From: Planococcus sp. (in: firmicutes) | Lineage (GTDB): Bacteria > Bacillota > Bacilli > Bacillales_A > Planococcaceae | Reading direction: 5' to 3' | Assembly (NCBI GenBank): GCA_030147455.1 | Contig: JASKZU010000309.1 | Span: forward strand, 1-8,636 | Length of the DNA: 8,636 nucleotides | Shown here: positions 6,098 to 8,636 of the stretch, one piece after another | Layout: each line of letters opens with the position of its first letter | Position numbering within the stretch: the first letter of the stretch is position 1 | Notes under the pieces: model-generated | What the model was told of the DNA's origin: nothing | Databases searched by the model: none | The model's input: only the letters and a program-made list of their open reading frames with translations | Program-made: the position numbers and the translations under genes

Positions 6098-6105
6098 CAT
6101 GTATA

Positions 6106-6114
6106 TGATATGAT
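6106..6114 (+). promoter_or_regulatory. Possible extended -10 promoter for yutE-yutF
   Basis: TGATATGAT is an extended -10 element just after the yutD terminator. No good -35 box is seen 17 bases upstream (that stretch is the G-rich terminator arm). Transcription would start near 6121, about 40 bases before yutE. It would explain how yutE-yutF are expressed beyond the terminator. Confidence 0.35.
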
Positions 6115-6160
6115 GAAGAAGAGAAAACATCCAGAAAACCCAAAATTGGAGGAACCCGTT

Positions 6161-6613
6161 ATGTACTTTATCGACCGCACAAAAATCAAACATACCATCA
6201 CTTATATGGACACATTATTGGATTTGTATGCAGCTACGCCGACTTGGGATTCATTAAAAGATCGGCTGGCGCTCGAACGGTTATCACTCGGCATGATTGA
6301 AGCGATTATCGATGTCGGCAACTCGATGATCGATGGATTTATTATGAGAGACCCCGGCAGTTATGAAGATATCGTGGACATTCTGGTGGATGAGAAAGTC
6401 ATTAGCATTGAAATGGACAAGCCGCTGAAAGCTGTGGTGGGTCTGCGAAAAATGCTCGTGCGTGAATTTGCGGCTGTCGACCATCAAGAGATTACAGAAC
6501 TGTTGGATGCCCACTTGGAAGAGCTCAAGCAATTCGGCCCTAAAGTGGCCTATTATCTTGAATATGAATTGGGGCCGGTTTCTGCATTTATTCCGGAAAA
6601 GCAAAATGACTAA
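6161..6613 (+). CDS. yutE: YutE, DUF86 / HepT-like protein lacking the RNase motif
   Basis: A 150-residue, mostly helical protein of the DUF86 (HepT-like) family. ATG 6161 follows GGAGGA (6148-6153) by 7 bases; the ATG at 6110 has no ribosome site and is rejected. The middle segment ALERLSLGMIEAIIDVGNSM, then DGFIMRDPGSYEDIVDIL, is the conserved family core. HepT toxins carry an R-x4-H-x-Y catalytic motif after this core. Here the aligned segment is R96-KMLV-R101-E-F103, so the catalytic His and Tyr are replaced by Arg and Phe. There is also no MntA-type nucleotidyltransferase antitoxin gene beside it. Both facts argue against a toxin role and for a housekeeping function that is unknown. Its 3' end overlaps yutF by 8 bases. 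The C-terminal LGPVSAFIP motif matches what I recall of Bacillus YutE. Confidence 0.87.
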   Translation: MYFIDRTKIKHTITYMDTLLDLYAATPTWDSLKDRLALERLSLGMIEAIIDVGNSMIDGFIMRDPGSYEDIVDILVDEKVISIEMDKPLKAVVGLRKMLVREFAAVDHQEITELLDAHLEELKQFGPKVAYYLEYELGPVSAFIPEKQND

Positions 6614-7379
6614 AATAAAACGCTACGAAGCGTATTGCCTGGATCTTGACGGAACGGTCTACCGCGGGACAGAGCCGGTCGAAAAAGCAGCCGGATTTGT
6701 TGCACAGTTGCAAAGTAAAGGAATCGAGCCTTTCTACATTACCAACAATGCATCGATGACGGTTGGCCAGTTGCAGAAGAAACTTCAAAAAGCGGGTGTA
6801 GAAGCAGAGGCATCGCGCATCATGTCGTCCGCTGTAGCTTCCGCTAAATACATCAAGCGGTGGTATCCGGGAAAATCTGTTTTTCTGGTCGGTTCTGAAG
6901 GCTTGGCCGAGTCGCTCGAAAACGAAGTCATCAAGCAAACGCAAGAGCAGGCGGATATTGTCCTAATGGGCCTAGATCCACAAATTACTTACGATAAATT
7001 GGCGCAAGCCTGCCTGCAAGTGCAGCGAGGTGCAGTGCTGCTCGCCAGCAACCAGGATTTGGCTTTTCCGACCGAGCAGGGATTTTTCCCGGGAAACGGC
7101 GCTTTTGCTAATTTAGTTGCGCAGGCGACAGGAGTGGATCCGGTATTTATCGGCAAGCCGGAAATTCATATGCTAGAAGCCATTCAGCATGAGCATGGGT
7201 TCCGCAAAGAAAACATGGTGATGATCGGCGATAATTACGATACCGATATTCAGGCGGGCATCCGTTTCGGCATCGATACAGTCCACGTCAACACGGGCAT
7301 CAGTTCAATGGAAGCTGTCATGGAGAAAGACCAGCCGCCTACTTTTATGCTTGAAAATCTGGGGTTTTGGGAACATTAA
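6606..7379 (+). CDS. yutF: NagD-like HAD-superfamily phosphatase (TIGR01457 type)
   Basis: A 257-residue soluble phosphatase of HAD subclass IIA (NagD/AraL/p-nitrophenylphosphatase group). All four HAD motifs are visible: DLDGT with nucleophile D13 and acid/base D15, motif II T46 in YITNN, motif III K184 in IGKPE, and motif IV GDNYDTD with D209 and D214. The large C2 cap lies between motifs II and III. Such enzymes hydrolyse sugar phosphates or nucleoside monophosphates; the in vivo substrate is not readable. ATG 6606 is chosen because it puts the nucleophile at residue 13, the usual distance for this family; upstream ATGs in the same frame would read through yutE-overlapping sequence. Only a weak ribosome site (GGAAAAG) precedes it, and it overlaps yutE by 8 bases, so translational coupling to yutE is likely. 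Confidence 0.93.
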   Translation: MTKIKRYEAYCLDLDGTVYRGTEPVEKAAGFVAQLQSKGIEPFYITNNASMTVGQLQKKLQKAGVEAEASRIMSSAVASAKYIKRWYPGKSVFLVGSEGLAESLENEVIKQTQEQADIVLMGLDPQITYDKLAQACLQVQRGAVLLASNQDLAFPTEQGFFPGNGAFANLVAQATGVDPVFIGKPEIHMLEAIQHEHGFRKENMVMIGDNYDTDIQAGIRFGIDTVHVNTGISSMEAVMEKDQPPTFMLENLGFWEH

Positions 7380-7404
7380 AAAAAAGCCGTCCAATGGGCG
7401 GCTT
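7378..7404 (-). terminator. Intrinsic terminator of yuzB, between convergent yutF and yuzB
   Basis: Arms 7384-7392 and 7396-7404 form a 9-bp stem (one G-T pair) with a 3-base loop. Read on the minus strand it ends in a run of eight Ts (the complement of A 7378-7385). On the plus strand the stem is followed by AAAA and has no T tract, so it serves yuzB well and yutF poorly. It overlaps the stop codons of both genes, so the two coding regions are separated by only 23 bases. Confidence 0.85.
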
Positions 7405-7639
7405 AAAACAGTGGATTTTCCTCGATAAACTCGTATACTTTTTTAGTCAGTTCTTCAGGAGTTTCCGCTTCTACAATCTCGCCATTGACGAGCGCAAAAA
7501 GCGATTCGGCGCATTGGCTGCAATAGCTCAAGCAACCATATTCGAGCACGTCCAAATTCGGGTCTTGTTCTAATTTCGCGAAGGTTTCTTCCGATCCGTT
7601 GGCCAAGTTGCTCATGCAAAACTCAATAATCGGGTTCAT
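7403..7639 (-). CDS. yuzB: YuzB family (DUF1450) small cysteine-rich protein
   Basis: A 78-residue protein on the minus strand, starting at ATG (7639-7637) 7 bases after GAGGTGA. Four cysteines are arranged as C8, C36-x3-C40-x2-C43 in FCMSNL and EYGCLSYCSQC. This fits the YuzB/DUF1450 family. The spacing resembles the four-cysteine pattern of thioredoxin-like [2Fe-2S] ferredoxins, so metal or Fe-S binding is plausible but unproven. No signal peptide or membrane segment; predicted cytoplasmic. It is divergent from yutJ, a flavoprotein oxidoreductase, and the pair stands side by side in B. subtilis too as I recall, which supports a shared redox theme. Its promoter is seen at 7664-7692 on the same strand, and its terminator at its 3' end makes it a single-gene unit. 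Confidence 0.9.
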   Translation of the reverse strand: MNPIIEFCMSNLANGSEETFAKLEQDPNLDVLEYGCLSYCSQCAESLFALVNGEIVEAETPEELTKKVYEFIEENPLF

Positions 7640-7663
7640 TTCCGTTCACCTCACTACTAGAAA

Positions 7664-7692
7664 ATCCTAACTTGTTTTGGGGCAATCGTCAA
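7664..7692 (-). promoter_or_regulatory. Sigma-A promoter of yuzB (minus strand)
   Basis: On the minus strand TTGACG (7692-7687), a 17-base spacer and TAGGAT (7669-7664) form a good sigma-A promoter. Transcription would start near 7657, leaving a leader of about 17 bases that is little more than the ribosome site. Confidence 0.75.
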
Positions 7693-7713
7693 TTAATTGA
7701 ATTTGCCTCAAAA
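7675..7713. repeat. 39-base near-symmetric dyad over the yuzB -35 box
   Basis: Outer arms TTTTGGGGCAA (7675-7685) and TTGCCTCAAAA (7703-7713) are inverted copies with one mismatch. They enclose a perfect 12-base palindrome, TCAATTAATTGA (7689-7700). Both share nearly the same centre (about 7694). There is no T tract, and it lies over the yuzB -35 box and spacer, so it is more likely a protein binding site than a terminator. Confidence 0.55.
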
Positions 7714-7716
7714 TGA

Positions 7717-7734
7717 TTGTGAAAGTTATCACAA
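7717..7734. promoter_or_regulatory. Rex-type operator (possibly Fnr/Crp-type) over the yutJ promoter
   Basis: TTGTGAAAGTTATCACAA matches the Rex consensus TTGTGAA-N4-TTCACAA at 13 of the 14 fixed positions. The perfect arms extend outward by two bases each side (GATTGTGA at 7715-7722, TCACAATC at 7729-7736). Its first six bases are the yutJ -35 hexamer, so binding would block RNA polymerase. Rex represses NADH dehydrogenase and fermentation genes in Gram-positives and is released by a high NADH/NAD+ ratio. The core TGTGA-N6-TCACA equally fits Fnr/Crp boxes, but the centre would be near -27, a repressor and not an activator position. Confidence 0.75.
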
Positions 7735-7745
7735 TCAGCTATACT
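7717..7745 (+). promoter_or_regulatory. Sigma-A promoter of yutJ
   Basis: TTGTGA (7717-7722), a 17-base spacer and TATACT (7740-7745) form a good sigma-A promoter. Transcription should start near 7752, giving a leader of about 39 bases. The -35 box is embedded in the Rex-type operator. Confidence 0.78.
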
Positions 7746-7790
7746 CATATGTGGAATCACGAGCAGAATGACGGGCTAAAGGAGAATTCT

Positions 7791-8636
7791 ATGAAAAAGT
7801 TAGTCTTACTTGGAGGAGGCTACGGCAACATGCGCGTTTTGCTGCGCTTATTGCCGAACAACTTCCCACAGGACATGGAAATCACATTAATCGACCGCAC
7901 TCCTTTTCACAGCATGAAGACGGAGTTTTACGCACTGGCAGCAGGAACAGAATCCGACCACGAAGTACGCGTGGCGTTTCCAGAGCATGAGCGGCTGAAA
8001 ATGGTACACGGAGAAATTAGTGAAATTGCGCTGGAGGAAAAATGCGTCTTGCTGGAAGACGGCCAGCGCATCGAGTATGACGATTTGGTCATCGGTCTTG
8101 GCTGCATTGATAAATACCACGGTGTACCGGGAGCCGAAGAATTTACGTACAGCATCCAGACAATCGGCAACTCCCGAAAAACTTACGAAGCGCTTCTTGG
8201 ATTGAAATCTGGAGCGACTGTTGGGGTAGTAGGCGCTGGGCTTAGCGGCATCGAACTGGCGAGTGAACTGCGGGAAAGCCGGAAAGACTTGCAGATCAAG
8301 CTGTTTGACCGCAGCCCAAGAATCTTGCGAGATTTCCCCGAACGCCTCAGCAATTTCGTCAAAAAATGGTTCGACAACAACAACGTGGAAGTGGTATCAA
8401 GCTCGAACATCACGAAAGTAGAGCCGAACCTGCTCCACAACCATGAAGAAACCATTCCGGTTGATGCAGTTGTTTGGACAGCGGGGATCCAGCCGGTCAA
8501 ACCGGTGCGCGATTTGGACGTGGCATGCGACAGCAGCGGCCGTGTAGTCATCAACCAGTACCACCAATTGCCGGATGATGAGCACGTTTATGTAGTCGGC
8601 GATTGTGCGGCATTGCCGATGGCGCCTTCTGCCCAG
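7791..8636 (+). CDS. yutJ: YutJ-like type II NADH dehydrogenase family flavoprotein, 5' part
   Basis: ATG 7791 follows AAGGAGA (7779-7785) by 5 bases; the frame stays open for 282 codons to the window edge, so the 3' end is missing. It belongs to the pyridine nucleotide-disulfide oxidoreductase family (NDH-2 type; full members have about 350-400 residues). Domains in order: FAD-binding fold with LGGGYGN (7-13) and acidic D35 in ITLIDR; NAD(P)H-binding fold with VVGAGLSG (146-153), G148/G150/G153 intact, and D173 at the end of its second strand; then the second FAD motif VYVVGDCAALPMAPSAQ (266-282), whose PSAQ begins the region that contacts quinone in NDH-2. The last glycine of the first GxGxxG is N13. 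The inferred role is NADH oxidation with electron transfer to menaquinone at the membrane face. YutJ itself is distinct from the main Ndh, and its acceptor is unproven. It is divergent from yuzB and likely Rex-controlled. Confidence 0.92.
   Translation, partial: MKKLVLLGGGYGNMRVLLRLLPNNFPQDMEITLIDRTPFHSMKTEFYALAAGTESDHEVRVAFPEHERLKMVHGEISEIALEEKCVLLEDGQRIEYDDLVIGLGCIDKYHGVPGAEEFTYSIQTIGNSRKTYEALLGLKSGATVGVVGAGLSGIELASELRESRKDLQIKLFDRSPRILRDFPERLSNFVKKWFDNNNVEVVSSSNITKVEPNLLHNHEETIPVDAVVWTAGIQPVKPVRDLDVACDSSGRVVINQYHQLPDDEHVYVVGDCAALPMAPSAQ

Noticed and set aside
6110..6160. Upstream start of yutE at ATG 6110
   Set aside because: No ribosome site before it, whereas GGAGGA sits 7 bases before ATG 6161, where the conserved family sequence begins.
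6161..6613. HepT/MntA toxin-antitoxin system
   Set aside because: The catalytic R-x4-H-x-Y motif is not kept and no nucleotidyltransferase partner gene is adjacent.
7689..7700. Palindrome TCAATTAATTGA as an independent operator
   Set aside because: Short AT-rich palindromes occur by chance; it was kept only as the centre of the larger 39-base dyad.
7715..7736. Fnr/Crp activator box for yutJ
   Set aside because: The core fits TGTGA-N6-TCACA, but the centre falls near -27 over the -35 box and spacer, where an activator would block polymerase. Rex repression fits better, though an Fnr-like repressor is not excluded.
1..8636. CRISPR array, insertion sequence, tRNA or rRNA gene
   Set aside because: No regularly spaced repeats, transposase frames, terminal inverted repeats, cloverleaf structures or rRNA-like sequence were seen.

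Overview
The window reads as chromosomal DNA from a moderate-GC, Gram-positive member of the Bacilli. Nearly all genes match the conserved B. subtilis yun/yut families (yunE, yunD, yutD, yutE, yutF, yuzB, yutJ). Shine-Dalgarno sites are strong, promoters are sigma-A-like and intrinsic terminators are perfect hairpins. A Planococcaceae-type organism (Planococcus, Sporosarcina and relatives) is my guess; this is an inference from gene content and style, not a search result.

Bases 1-1728 hold the 3' half of a TSUP-family membrane exporter (yunE-like) and, 15 bases on, a cytoplasmic metallophosphoesterase/5'-nucleotidase (yunD). Bases 1729-2087 contain no gene. They carry a sigma-A promoter, a well-formed lysine riboswitch (L box) and an intrinsic terminator just before the next gene. 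That gene (2088-3662) is an NhaC-superfamily transporter, which the riboswitch re-labels as a probable lysine importer rather than a plain Na+/H+ antiporter. It ends at a strong terminator.

Bases 3700-5592 form a second self-contained transport unit. It has its own promoter, a leader with a 32-base dyad, an NSS/SNF-family sodium-dependent transporter and a 40-residue single-helix partner protein of the MetS type (5430-5552), closed by a perfect 16-bp terminator hairpin. Both transport units look like modules set between yun and yut housekeeping genes.

Bases 5593-7379 carry yutD (DUF1027), then yutE (HepT-like DUF86 fold without the RNase motif) overlapping yutF (NagD-like HAD phosphatase). 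A terminator hairpin is built into the end of yutD, so yutE-yutF are probably at least partly separate from it.

Bases 7378-8636 carry yuzB on the minus strand, a 151-base divergent control region, and the first 282 codons of yutJ, a type II NADH dehydrogenase-like flavoprotein that runs off the window. The control region has back-to-back sigma-A promoters, a near-perfect Rex-type operator covering the yutJ -35 box, and a 39-base dyad covering the yuzB -35 box. The natural reading is redox (NADH/NAD+) control of yutJ.

The regulatory DNA is the most informative part of the window: the lysine riboswitch and the Rex-like operator assign physiology that the protein sequences alone do not give. 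I see no insertion sequence, CRISPR array, rRNA or tRNA gene.
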